Below are positions 39,028-48,358 of a stretch of DNA of 64,000 nt, in pieces. The stretch is taken from positions 62,001-126,000 of the forward strand of contig CAWIGC010000024.1 in assembly GCA_963835555.1 (NCBI GenBank). The letters run 5' to 3'. The notes beneath the pieces are model-generated. The model saw only the letters and a program-made list of their open reading frames with translations. It did not search any database and was not told the origin of the DNA. Every line of letters begins with the position of its first letter. Positions within the stretch are counted from its first letter, which is position 1. The stretch comes from Sulfopaludibacter sp963835555 (GTDB lineage: Bacteria; Acidobacteriota; Terriglobia; Bryobacterales; Bryobacteraceae). The translations under genes and the position numbers were made by a program.

Positions 39028-39315
39028 CTATTCCAAGACCCCGAGAATCTCGTCTTCTTTCAAAATCAGGTATTCGTCCCCTTCGATCTTGATTTCGGAA
39101 CCCGAGTACTTGCCGAACAGGATGCGATCGCCGGCCTTGACCTCCAAAGCCACGCGCTCCCCGGTCTCCAGCAGCTTCCCATTGCCCACGGCAATCACCG
39201 AAGCCTGCTGCGGTTTTTCCTTCGCGGAATCGGGAATGATAATCCCACCGCGCATCTGCTCTTTCTCTTCCAGCCTCTTCACCATTACGCGGTCATGTAG
39301 CGGACGTAGATCCAT
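39028..39315 (-). CDS. groES: co-chaperonin GroES
   Basis: 95 aa Hsp10. Signature LRPLHDRVMVKRLEEKEQMR with the mobile loop GGIIIPDSAKEKPQQASVIA, and C-terminal EDEILGVLE. I chose the ATG at 39315; an in-frame GTG at 39321 is also open. No groEL follows within the window, and no CIRCE element (TTAGCACTC dyad) is present upstream. The start sits beside a G-rich inverted repeat. Confidence 0.95.
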   Translation of the reverse strand: MDLRPLHDRVMVKRLEEKEQMRGGIIIPDSAKEKPQQASVIAVGNGKLLETGERVALEVKAGDRILFGKYSGSEIKIEGDEYLILKEDEILGVLE

Positions 39316-39322
39316 GTTCACG

Positions 39323-39328
39323 ATTATA
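39323..39328 (-). promoter_or_regulatory. TATAAT -10 box adjacent to groES start
   Basis: On the minus strand TATAAT is followed by CGTGAAC and then the ATG at 39315. A perfect -10 this close would place transcription start at or next to the initiation codon, so the transcript would be leaderless. No TTGACA-like -35 is seen; that position lies in the C-rich arm of the repeat. Confidence 0.4.
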
Positions 39329-39330
39329 CG

Positions 39331-39462
39331 GGATGGGGGTTGGGGGTGGGGGTTGGGGATAGGGGAATAGTGGCTCGCTACGCTCGCGGAGCTCTACAAA
39401 AAGTGAGGCTGCGCGAAGCGCCACTATTCCCCCCCCTAACCCCCACCCCCAACCCCCAAGGT
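39331..39462. repeat. long imperfect inverted repeat of G-rich/C-rich arms
   Basis: The left arm (39331-39374) reads GGATGGGGGTTGGGGG and onward to AATAGTGGC. The right arm (39417-39462) begins GCGCCACTATTCC, continues as a C-run with CTAACCCCCACCCCCAAC, and is the near-complement of the left. Arms are about 44 bases, the loop about 42. The right arm encodes the last residues (LGVGGGG) and TAG stop of pgm; the left arm touches the groES promoter. The element resembles the C-rich motif at 2811-2834. Confidence 0.75.
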
Positions 39463-41085
39463 TTTTCCCACCAATTCCCGCGCTTCCTCCTGAATCCTCC
39501 GCAGATGCTCCACGCCGGCGAAGCTTTCCGCGTACAGCTTGTATACATCCTCGGTGCCCGAGGGCCGCGCGGCGAACCAGCCTCTTTTGGTGATCACCTT
39601 CAGACCGCCGAGCGGCGCCCCGTTGCCCGGCGCCGTGGTCAGCATCGTGTCGATGGGGTCGCCCGCCAGTTCCCGCGCCTGCACCTGCTCCGGGGAAAGC
39701 TTGGCCAGCAGCGCCTTCTGCGCCGGCGTGGCCGGAGCGTCGATCCGCTCATACACCGGCGCTCCGTAGCGCTCCGTCAGGCTGTGGTACACCTCGCCGG
39801 GATCCTTGCCGGTGCGCGCCAGAATCTCCGCCGCCAGCAGTCCCAGAATCAGACCGTCCTTATCCGTGCTCCACACCCCGCCGTTCGTCCGCAGAAACGA
39901 CGCGCCCGCGCTCTCTTCTCCGCCAAAACCCAGCGAGCCGGTAAGCAGCCCGTCCACAAACCACTTAAAGCCCACCGGCACTTCCACCAGGTGCCGCCCC
40001 AGCCCGGAAGCCACCCGGTCGATGATGCTGCTCGATACCAGCGTCTTCCCTACCCCGGCATCCGCGCGCCAATGCGGGCGATTGGGATAGAGATACGAAA
40101 TCGCGGCCGCCAGATAGTGATTCGGATTCAGCAGCCCCGCGCTGCGCGTCACCACGCCGTGCCGGTCGCTATCGGTATCGAAGGCGAAGCTCACGTCGTA
40201 CCGGTCTTTCATGGCAATCAGCGGCGCCATGGCATAGGGCGACGAGCAGTCCATGCGGATCTTGCCGTCCCAGTCCAGCGCCATAAAGCGGAACGTGGGG
40301 TCTACCTGCTCGTGCGCCACCGTCATCGTCAGCCCGTACCGTTCGGCGATGCGCGGCCAGTAAGCCACGCCCGCGCCGCCCAGCGGATCGGCGCCTAATG
40401 AGAGCCTGGCATCCTTTATCGCTGCCATGTCCACCACCGAGCCGAGATCGTTCACGTACGTCGTTAGGTAATCGTGGCGATGGGCGTCCGCCAGCGCCTG
40501 CCGGTATGGCCCGCGGCGCACGGCGGCCAACCCGCCCCGCAGAATTTCGTTGGCGCGATCCTCAATCTGCCGCGTGGCGCCCGTGTCTGCCGGACCTCCC
40601 GTGGGCGGGTTGTACTTGAAGCCTCCGTCGTTGGGCGGATTGTGCGAGGGCGTGATCACAATGCCATCGGCCAGGGCGGACGGACTGCTGTGATTGTGTG
40701 TCAGGATCGAGTGCGAAAGCACCGGCGTGGGCGTGTAACCCAGTTCTTGGTCGATACAGACGGAGACGCCATTGGCGCTCAGCACTTCCAGCGCGGTGGC
40801 GAATGCCGGCTCGGAGAGCGCATGAGTGTCCTTGGCCAGGAAAAGCGGTCCGGTAACGCCGGTCTGCGCGCGGTACTCGCAAATCGCCTGGGTGATGGCC
40901 AGGATGTGATTCTCGTTGAATGACAGATCGAAAGACGATCCGCGATGGCCCGACGTGCCGAAACTCACCTTCTGTGCGGGTTCGGACGGATCGGGTTTCT
41001 CCGCGTAATACGCGGTCACCAGGCGGGGTACATCGACCAGCATAGAAACAGGCGCAGGTTGTCCGGCGAGGGGATGGATAGCCAT
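39436..41085 (-). CDS. pgm: phosphoglucomutase (alpha-D-glucose phosphate-specific)
   Basis: Interconverts glucose 1- and 6-phosphate. 549 aa, normal for the bacterial Pgm family. Motifs: VSFGTSGHRGSS near residue 42, the phosphoserine loop IVITPSHNPPNDGGFKYNPP, the metal-binding AFDTDSDRHG, sugar-binding GFGGEESAGASF and phosphate-binding ARPSGTEDVYK. The last seven residues (LGVGGGG) and the stop are encoded by a repeat element and are not family-like. Divergent from the SNF2 helicase, with 55 bases between. Confidence 0.96.
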   Translation of the reverse strand: MAIHPLAGQPAPVSMLVDVPRLVTAYYAEKPDPSEPAQKVSFGTSGHRGSSFDLSFNENHILAITQAICEYRAQTGVTGPLFLAKDTHALSEPAFATALEVLSANGVSVCIDQELGYTPTPVLSHSILTHNHSSPSALADGIVITPSHNPPNDGGFKYNPPTGGPADTGATRQIEDRANEILRGGLAAVRRGPYRQALADAHRHDYLTTYVNDLGSVVDMAAIKDARLSLGADPLGGAGVAYWPRIAERYGLTMTVAHEQVDPTFRFMALDWDGKIRMDCSSPYAMAPLIAMKDRYDVSFAFDTDSDRHGVVTRSAGLLNPNHYLAAAISYLYPNRPHWRADAGVGKTLVSSSIIDRVASGLGRHLVEVPVGFKWFVDGLLTGSLGFGGEESAGASFLRTNGGVWSTDKDGLILGLLAAEILARTGKDPGEVYHSLTERYGAPVYERIDAPATPAQKALLAKLSPEQVQARELAGDPIDTMLTTAPGNGAPLGGLKVITKRGWFAARPSGTEDVYKLYAESFAGVEHLRRIQEEARELVGKTLGVGGGG

Positions 41086-41140
41086 GTCAAAACCAAGGTA
41101 TCATCTCCGCCCGTCCAGCCCTCTGCTATCCTGGCTCGTT

Positions 41141-43505
41141 ATGTTGGTCGAGCAACAGATTGCCGAACGGCGGGAACGGGCGGCCGCCGCCATCGCCAAG
41201 ATCCTGGAACGGCCGAGCGGGAGAGCCGTACGGCGACTATCGCGTCAAGTCCGCCAGCGGGAAAACCTACCGTGTTGCCATGCGCGGGCCGGGTTTATTC
41301 GAGAACTATTGCTCGTGCCCGGACTTCGCTGTCAATACCCTGGGAACCTGCAAGCACATCGAGGCCCTCCTCTTGCGGCTCGGCAAACGCTATGGCAGGA
41401 CTCTCGAACGCCGCAAGTTTGCGCGGGCACGCGCCTCCATCTCCTTGCAGTACGGCGAGACCGATTGCCGTTCGATTGCGCCTTCCCGCCGATCCATCGC
41501 CCGCTCTGCGGAAGTTGGCCGGGGAGTACTTCGATCCGGCCGGCTTGCTGCGGCAGGAGCACTTCCGCAGTTTCCATCAGGTGATCGAAGCTCTTCCGCC
41601 AAGCCGACCTGGATGCGGTCATCTACAGCGACGTGCTGGAGTACCTTGACCGGGAGAATGAACTCGCCGAGGGGCTGGATCTGGAGCGCCAGCTTCTGGC
41701 AAAGCTGCGGCGCGGACGGAATCCGCTGAACGGAATCCTGAAGACAAAACTTCTGCCCTACCAGGAACGGGGCGCCATCTTCGCCGCTTGCCGGGGCCGG
41801 GTGGTCCTGGCCGACGACATGGGCCTGGGCAAAACCGTGCAGGCCCTGGCCGCTACCGAAATGCTGCGCCGCCGCCGCGGCATTCAGAGGGTGTTGGTGG
41901 TGGCTCCCGCCTCGGTAAAGTACCAGTGGAAAACGGAAATCGAGAAGTTCTCCGGACTTTCGGCGCAGGTAATCGAAGGATTGCTGCCCCGGCGGCGCGC
42001 AATTGTACGCCTCGCCTCAGTTCTTCAACCTCACCAGCTATGAACTGGTCCTGAAAGATGTGCGCTACATGCACGAACTCGCGCCAGACCTCATCATCCT
42101 CGATGAAGCCCAGCGCATCCGCAACTGGACCACCGCCACCGCGCGCACCATCAAACAATTGAAAAGCCGCTATGCCTTCGTGCTCACGGGAACTCCGCTC
42201 GAAAACAAGCTCGAAGAGTTGTTCTCCGTGGTGGAGTTCATCGATGGCCGCCGCCTCGGTCCTGCGTTCCGCTTCTTGCACGAGCATCGGACGGAGGACG
42301 AGAACGGCAAATTGATCGGCTACCGCGGACTGGACCGAATTCACGATCAACTGGCGCCGATCCTTCTGCGGCGCACCCGCCAGGAGGTTCTCAAGGACCT
42401 GCCCAAACGCACCGACCAGATCCTCCACGTAACCCTGACTCCCCAGCAGGCGGAGCCGTACTGGGAACAGAACGACATCCTGGCCGCCTTGATGCGCAAG
42501 TGGGAACGGCAGGGCTGGCTCTCGGAAATCGACCAGAAGCGGGTCCTGTGTTGTCTGCAGAACATGCGGATGCTCTGCAACTCCACCTTCCTATTCGACA
42601 AGCAAACGAATCATTCGCCAAAACTCGCCGAGTTTCGCGAGATCATCCGGGAACTGGCGATCGAAGAGGGCCGCAAGGTGGTGGTCTTCAGCGAATACGA
42701 ACGGATGACTCACCTGGCGGGCGAGGAACTGGAAAAGCTGGGGATCGGATTCGTGTCACTCCACGGTGGCGTGCCTTCCCGGAATCGCGGCGCGCTCATA
42801 GAGAAATTCCGGCACGATGCCGACTGCCGCGTTTTCCTTTCGACGGATGCCGGCGGCGTTGGCCTGAATCTCCAGGCGGCCTCGGCAGTCGTCAATTTCG
42901 AGCCCCCTTGGAATCCCGCCCGGCTCGAACAGAGGATCGGACGAGTCCACCGGCTCGGCCAGGCACATCCGGTCCACGTGGTGCACCTGCTGACCAAGGA
43001 CAGCATCGAAGAGCGCGTGTGGGAAACGCTCAAGCTGAAGAAATCCCTGTTCGCCGGGGTCTTCGACTCGCCGACGGGCGAGGTGAGCTTCGCCGCGCTC
43101 GGACGAAAGAGCGTTCTGCAGGCGGTGAAAGAGATCTTCGCAAATCAACCAGGGCGGCCAAAACCGTTGATTGACCAGCCTGCGCCCAAGGCAGTGCCCA
43201 TACAATCCATGCCGGGAACATCACCCTGGCCGCACCGCCGGCTGCTGCCGCTGCTCCAGCGCCTCAATCCACCGAATTCGAACAGGCTGCCGCAGGGCTG
43301 ATCGAAACCGGTGTGCGATTCCTCGAGTCGCTCGCCGCCGTGGCGCAAAACGCTCCCGCTGGCGAAGCCGTTTGCGAATCTGGTGTCGCTCGATCCGCGC
43401 ACCAACCGTCCGGTCCTATCGATTCCGCTGCCCCAATCGGTGGATCGGAACCGGCTGGTTCAAGCGCTCTCCGCCGCGTTAGGCGCGTTTGGACGGTCCG
43501 GGTGA
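41141..43505 (+). pseudogene. SWIM/SNF2-family DEAD-box helicase, multiply frameshifted
   Basis: A Swi2/Snf2 ATPase of about 780 aa if repaired. N-terminal SWIM zinc finger (YCSCPDFAVNTLGTCKHIEA), then helicase motifs: Walker A VVLADDMGLGKTVQAL, DEAQ (LIILDEAQRIRNW), TGTPLENKLEEL, motif V (TDAGGVGLNLQAASAVV) and motif VI (QRIGRVHRLGQ). Start ATG 41141 (MLVEQQIAERRERA). I find frame breaks near 41222, 41465, 41490, 41590, 42002, 43215 and about 43360; each is repairable by one base. The density is far above the rest of the window, so real decay or a poor local consensus are both possible. The main helicase core, 42003-43200, is uninterrupted. Confidence 0.85.
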
Positions 43506-43606
43506 TGTAAGGCGCTCCCCTACACCGCTCGCAGCCAATTGCAGCGGCGACCGTCAAGGAGCGGCAGTTCCCGCGAAATGCTGGTCGCTTACTCGCGATC
43601 CGGCGC

Positions 43607-43777
43607 TTAGCTGGCCTTCAGCAGGCACATCCGCCGGGCGGCGCGGCGGGCTTTCAGCCGTTCATTGGCTTTCTTCTGCTTCTCCGCGGACACGACCGAC
43701 TGGCATGCGTCGCAGCGCTTCCTGATTCTGGAACGAGTGACGAAATCCGCGCCGCACCGGCGGCACTGCTTGGTCAT
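43607..43777 (-). CDS. small zinc-ribbon protein
   Basis: 56 aa, start ATG 43777 (MTKQCRRCGADF), preceded by GAGGAG. CRRCG and CDACQ form one zinc-binding site, followed by a strongly basic tail (KKANERLKARRAARR). An upstream in-frame ATG at 43849 would add 24 residues without family character. The basic tail suggests nucleic-acid or ribosome association, but this is a guess. Confidence 0.65.
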   Translation of the reverse strand: MTKQCRRCGADFVTRSRIRKRCDACQSVVSAEKQKKANERLKARRAARRMCLLKAS

Positions 43778-44139
43778 GGTCTCCTCGAGCGGGAGAATGC
43801 CGGGCTTCTTTGGCAGCAGATGAGAATAATGGAAATCGCAATGATTCATGTCAGGCACCTCGTGTATGTGGGTAACCAAACCAGTCCGTGAACGGGAGTG
43901 CACCAGGCGATGGCCGGACTTTGGGGCAAATGCCCCATAGGTGTTTTCCCGTGGTTGAAATCACGACACCTCCGGTTCCCTCGCCGGTTCCGCGAAACTC
44001 CTTGGGAAGCTATACCTATCTGCTTTCCAATTAAAGACTTCGACGGCTTATTTGGGCTCAGTTTGAAACCCCTTGACCACCTGTACCCGACTGGAACTGT
44101 CATGGTTCTCACGATCATATTGCACGCCAGCCTCCGAAA
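43778..44139. other. intergenic region without recognised gene
   Basis: Roughly 360 bases between the zinc-ribbon gene and the gene at 44140. No convincing coding frame is seen. It contains an imperfect stem around 43938-43968 (GGTG...CGTG...CACG..CACC). It may hold the promoters of the leftward gene at 43607. Nothing further is supported. Confidence 0.4.
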
Positions 44140-44613
44140 TCAGGCGGCGCTCGGAGACGCCGGGCGATACAACTCGGTTGCACCCAGCAGTTCCCAACGT
44201 AAATGATTGATGTAAAAGACGAGAATCGGCTCCGGAAATACTTCCCGGAACTTTTCATAGGCTCTCGCTTCCCATCCCTCGGTGAAATACGGTTTCGGAT
44301 CCATATCCTTGGCGAAGAATCCGCTCTCGTGTGGAACGCCAAGAAAATCCAGCACGGCGGTGATCATATCCAGGTGCGATACCAGCACCGCCTGAGCCAG
44401 GTCTTTCGCAAAATCCTCGTCCGGCTCGGAGATTCGCGCCCAGAACTTCGGAATCGATTTACGCAGCAATTCCGTGTTCACCTTCGACAGGTGGGTGCGC
44501 ACTTTGAATCCCTCGTAAATCTGATAGGTTTTCAGCTTCCCGATAGAAATGCGGCGGATGAGTTGCCCAAACGCTTCCTGGCCCAAGCCCAGGTAGACAT
44601 CCGTTATTTGCAT
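44140..44613 (-). CDS. conserved hypothetical protein
   Basis: 157 aa, no signal peptide, mostly helical with a mixed beta end (PILVFYINHLRWELLGATEL). Start ATG 44613. I do not recognise the family. It is divergent from purA with 116 bases between the starts. Confidence 0.65.
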   Translation of the reverse strand: MQITDVYLGLGQEAFGQLIRRISIGKLKTYQIYEGFKVRTHLSKVNTELLRKSIPKFWARISEPDEDFAKDLAQAVLVSHLDMITAVLDFLGVPHESGFFAKDMDPKPYFTEGWEARAYEKFREVFPEPILVFYINHLRWELLGATELYRPASPSAA

Positions 44614-44729
44614 AAAGTGTCAGCGTATCACGGCCAAGCCCTCTTCGAACGTGCAAGTCCGGATATCTTCATCTCTTTTTCGGAGGAGTTCTTAGGCCGG
44701 ATACGGTAAAATAGGTAGGTTTGGACAAA

Positions 44730-46035
44730 ATGGGGAACGTAATCATTCTAGGCTCCCAGTGGGGAGACGAGGGTAAGGGGAAGATCGTCGACCTCTTCTC
44801 GGACCGGTTCGATATCGTCGCGCGCTATCAGGGCGGACATAACGCCGGCCACACTGTTTTTATCGGCGAAAAGAAATTTATATTGAAACTGATTCCGAGC
44901 GGCATCCTGCGCCCGGGCAAGCAGGCCGTCATCGGCAATGGCCTGGTCCTCGACCCGGCGGCGCTGCTCGCCGAGATCGAATCGCTGGAATCGGCCGGAG
45001 TGGAAGTCACTCGCGTTCTGGCCATCAGCAACCGGGCGCACGTGCTGTTCCCGTCGCACCGCATGATGGAGCGCATGAGCGAAGGGCGGCCCGGACGGGT
45101 ATCGATCGGCACCACTTCGCGCGGCATCGGTCCGTGCTATGAGGACAAGATTGCCCGCCGCGGCATCCGCATCGCCGATCTCCTCGAATCGCGATATTTT
45201 CCGGCCGCAGTTCGACTCGGTGATGGAAGAAAAGGCCGTCATCGCCAAGGCTCTGGGCATTTATGAAGAGCTGGATCTGCCGGCCATCCGCGACCAGTAC
45301 GAAGCTTTTGCCGAGCGCATCCGCCCCATGGTGCGGGACACCGCATTGTTCCTGAATCAAGCCATCGCCGCAGGTAAAACCGTGATGTTCGAAGGCGCTC
45401 AGGGGACCATGCTCGATATCGATCACGGCACCTATCCGTTCGTGACTTCTTCGAGCGCTTCGGCCGGCGGCGCCTGCACCGGCACCGGCGTGCCGCCTAC
45501 CCGGATCCACGGCGTCATCGGAGTCTCGAAGGCGTACATCACGCGGGTGGGAGGCGGTCCATTTCCCACCGAAGCGCTGGACGGCGCGGGCGACGAAATC
45601 CGCGCCCGCGGCAAGGAATTCGGCGCGGTTACCGGACGGCCCCGCCGCTGCGGCTGGTTCGACGCCCCGCTGCTGCGCTACACCGCCGCCATTAACGGCT
45701 TCGACAGCATCGTCATCACGAAACTGGATGTGCTGGATACCTTTGCCACTATTCCGGTATGCGTGGGCTATCGCATTGGAGGCCGCGAGATTTGCGAGAT
45801 TCCGCCGACGGTCGCCGAAATCGAAAAGGTGGAGCCGGTTTTCGAATGCCTGCCCGGCTGGCAATCCTCCACTTTCGGAATCGATACCTTCGACGCTCTT
45901 CCGGCGAAAGCCAAGGACTACCTGGCCTTCCTCGAAAGTCGCACCGGTGTCGAAGCGGGTTGCATATCCACCGGTCCGGAGCGGAATCAAACCATCATCC
46001 GCGCGGGTTCCCGGTTCGAGAAGCTGGTAACGTAG
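44730..46035 (+). CDS. purA: adenylosuccinate synthetase (one frameshift)
   Basis: GTP-dependent IMP + aspartate to adenylosuccinate, AMP branch of purine synthesis. N-terminal P-loop GSQWGDEGKGKIVDLFSD, RYQGGHNAGHTV, then SIGTTSRGIGPCYEDKIARRG. C-terminal motifs VMFEGAQGTMLDIDHGTYP and GFDSIVITKLDVLDT are present. A four-T run near 45199 contains one T too many: reading TAT TTC CGG gives SRYFRPQFDSVMEEKAV and restores about 434 aa. The start ATG 44730 is preferred over an in-frame TTG at 44721. In an essential gene the frameshift is almost certainly a sequencing error. Confidence 0.95.
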
Positions 46036-46042
46036 TAGTATC

Positions 46043-46873
46043 GTGCGCCTGGCTCTGGCCATCTCGCTGTTTGCCTCTCTCCTGCAAGGGCAGGATCTCC
46101 GCGAGATCGTCCGCCGGGCAGTCGAACTCGACGCGAAGAATATCGAACTCGGCCGCGGTTACACCTTTCAGGAGCGGCGCGAGCGGCATGAATTCGATGG
46201 CTCCGGCAAGGTGCGCCGCGACGATGTCCGCACCTGGGATGTCATTCCCCTGGAAGGCACTGCATACCGCCGGCTGGTGGCCCGCAACGACGTACCGCTT
46301 TCCGCCGAAGAACAGACTGCGGAACAGGAAAAGCTGCGCTGGAATGCCGACCAGCGCCGCAAGGAAACTCCGCAGGAGCGAAAGCGCCGGATCGCCGAAT
46401 GGGAACAGCGCCAGCAGCAGCGTACGCACGAGCCCCTCAAAGAGCTGCCCGACGCCTTTAACTTCACCCCCGCGGGGGAAGCCCTCATCGAGGGGCGCAC
46501 GGTCTACGTGATCGACGCCCGCCCCAGGCCCGGCTACCGCCCCAAGAGCCAGTTGGCCTCGTACTTCCCCAAAGTCAAGGCGCGTCTCTGGATCGATAAG
46601 GCCGAAGGGCAGTGGGTCAAGGTGGACGCCGAAACGCTGGACACGATCTCGATCGCCGGCTTTATTCTGCGCGTTGCCAAAGGCACGCGGTATACCGGCG
46701 AGCAGACGCGCGTGGCCGAAAATGTCTGGGCGCCCAAGCGCATCTGGTACAAAGCCTCCGCGCGCATCGCCCTGGTGAAAGGCATCCAACTGGAAGTGGA
46801 AACCCGCCTGAGCGATTACCGCAAACCGGCCGACACCGCCGCCCTGACGGCGGCTGACCCCAGTGCCCGCTGA
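46043..46873 (+). CDS. exported protein, LolA/outer-membrane-lipoprotein-sorting-like
   Basis: 276 aa, GTG start 7 bases after the purA stop. A signal peptide (LALAISLFASLLQGQ) is followed by a charged helical part (RRKETPQERKRRIAEWEQRQ) and a C-terminal beta-rich half (VKARLWIDKAEGQWVKVDAE, RVAENVWAPKRIWYKASARI). The latter resembles LolA-fold proteins found in Acidobacteria, but no family is certain. Co-transcription with purA is suggested by spacing. Confidence 0.65.
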   Translation: MRLALAISLFASLLQGQDLREIVRRAVELDAKNIELGRGYTFQERRERHEFDGSGKVRRDDVRTWDVIPLEGTAYRRLVARNDVPLSAEEQTAEQEKLRWNADQRRKETPQERKRRIAEWEQRQQQRTHEPLKELPDAFNFTPAGEALIEGRTVYVIDARPRPGYRPKSQLASYFPKVKARLWIDKAEGQWVKVDAETLDTISIAGFILRVAKGTRYTGEQTRVAENVWAPKRIWYKASARIALVKGIQLEVETRLSDYRKPADTAALTAADPSAR

Positions 46874-46902
46874 GAGAAACGGAGCGAAGTTACGCCCTTC
46901 TG

Positions 46903-47511
46903 TTACCGGTACGCTCCCGTTTTGCGTGCGCACCAGCAGGCCAGAGCGACACCGAAGACCAGGTCATCATGCGCTCCCTGCCGCCATGCTCCGAACTGCT
47001 CATGACCCGCCGCGGTGACGCGCACCTCCATGGACTCCATTTCCCGGACAAGTGTCTCGCCGTACTGAAGCCCGGCGGCGATCTTCAAACCTCCGCGCTG
47101 CAACGCCACCTCCATACCGATAATCAAATCGCGCTTGGGGACGCGGTAATAGCCATTGCTCGCGGTTTCCAGGTCGCCGGCGGTGACAATTACGGGCATG
47201 AGGCGGCATTGCGGCCGCGCCTGCCGCAGGAGGTCCACCACCGGCCTGCCGACACCGGTGCCATCCACCGCCAGGTGGCAGCGGCCCGCCAGATCGGGCG
47301 ACCGGGTCAAGGCTACCACCCGCTCGACCACTTCCTGATACGGTGTGCCCAACGGCATCCGCTCCAGGTAGCGCAAGTGCAGTGCCGGAGTCTTGGGCCA
47401 ACCGAACAGCGCGGGATCCCAGGCGCCTTTCTCTTCCACTCGCTCGGCCACGGCAATGGCCGTAAAATCGCGGCTCTGTCCCAGATCCAAGCCCACGAAA
47501 AACCAACTCAT
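46903..47511 (-). CDS. terminase large-subunit nuclease domain, separate gene
   Basis: 202 aa RNase-H-like fold. Acidic residues lie in VGLDLGQSRDFTAIAV, LAVDGTGVGRPVVDLLRQ and HDDLVFGVALACW, the pattern of the DNA-packaging nuclease domain of phage TerL. It begins with ATG 47511, one base after the TAG stop of the ATPase gene, so the normally single TerL protein is encoded as two coupled cistrons. No head, portal or tail genes are nearby. Confidence 0.8.
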   Translation of the reverse strand: MSWFFVGLDLGQSRDFTAIAVAERVEEKGAWDPALFGWPKTPALHLRYLERMPLGTPYQEVVERVVALTRSPDLAGRCHLAVDGTGVGRPVVDLLRQARPQCRLMPVIVTAGDLETASNGYYRVPKRDLIIGMEVALQRGGLKIAAGLQYGETLVREMESMEVRVTAAGHEQFGAWRQGAHDDLVFGVALACWCARKTGAYR

Positions 47512-47512
47512 G

Positions 47513-48358
47513 CTAGCGGAACACCAGGGGCCGCACCTGGTGAGTGATGGCGCGCATCACCAGGTCGCTGTCGAAGACTCCGCTTTGCACATCGTCGAAT
47601 TCGCACAAATACTCCTGTTTAAACCAGCGGTCTCCCATGGCGGCCCGTTCCTCTTCGAGAAAGGCAGGGGCAATTCGCGGGCACTCCTGGGCGGTGGCCT
47701 GAATACGGAGCCAGTCCGGTCCCCCGCGCGTCCAGGTTTCATAGAAAAATCCGCGTTTGCCGAAGGGGGTACTCATCAGCCACAGGGACCCGCCGCTCAC
47801 GGCCAGCATGGGGCGGATGGCATGATACAGATCGTCACTGACCCTGGACGCTTCATCGACGACCAACAGGGAGACGGCCGAAAATCCGCGGATGGTGGCT
47901 TCGGTACCCGGCAGCCCGACAATCCGGGAACCGTTGGGCAGAGCCAGAGAGAGACGGTTGTCGCCATCGCCTCGCGGGCGAATGCGCAAGCGGGCCACAA
48001 ACACGGCCGCCTTGCGGAGAAATTCGCCGCTCTGCCGCTCGGTGGGACTGACCACCACCACCAGACTGCCCGCGGTGCGAAAAGCCTGCTCGACCGCTTT
48101 GGCCGCCGTAACGGTGGATTTTCCCCATTGCCGGCAGCAATTGAGAATGACGCGGCGGCCGCCGGCCCCGAGTACGCGCGCCTGGGCAGGATCCGCGGCG
48201 AGTCCCAGTTTCTGCCGCACCCAACCGGCGGAATCCAGCGATGCCTCATCGGGCGTCTTCCCGCCCCCTATCTTCTCTCCCCAGCTCAAGTTCCACATCT
48301 GCCCAAAGGCTAACATGCGGACAAATAGAAACAGACTTGAAACTCCTTTTCTATTCAT
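47513..48358 (-). CDS. terminase large-subunit ATPase domain, separate gene
   Basis: 281 aa. Walker A-like NCCRQWGKSTVTAAKAVEQA, Walker B SAVSLLVVDEASRV and the coupling motif WLMSTPFGKRGFFYETW are typical of phage TerL ATPases. The ATG at 48358 overlaps the stop of the upstream gene (ATGAATAG). Later ATGs at 48316 or nearby are also possible, since an AGGAG lies about 30 bases before the latter. Predicted to work with the nuclease encoded by the next cistron. Confidence 0.82.
   Translation of the reverse strand: MNRKGVSSLFLFVRMLAFGQMWNLSWGEKIGGGKTPDEASLDSAGWVRQKLGLAADPAQARVLGAGGRRVILNCCRQWGKSTVTAAKAVEQAFRTAGSLVVVVSPTERQSGEFLRKAAVFVARLRIRPRGDGDNRLSLALPNGSRIVGLPGTEATIRGFSAVSLLVVDEASRVSDDLYHAIRPMLAVSGGSLWLMSTPFGKRGFFYETWTRGGPDWLRIQATAQECPRIAPAFLEEERAAMGDRWFKQEYLCEFDDVQSGVFDSDLVMRAITHQVRPLVFR

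Noticed and set aside
46903..48358. Terminase split explained by a frameshift error
   Set aside because: The ATPase ends TAG, then C, then ATG of the nuclease, a normal coupled arrangement; no single-base change gives a smooth join.
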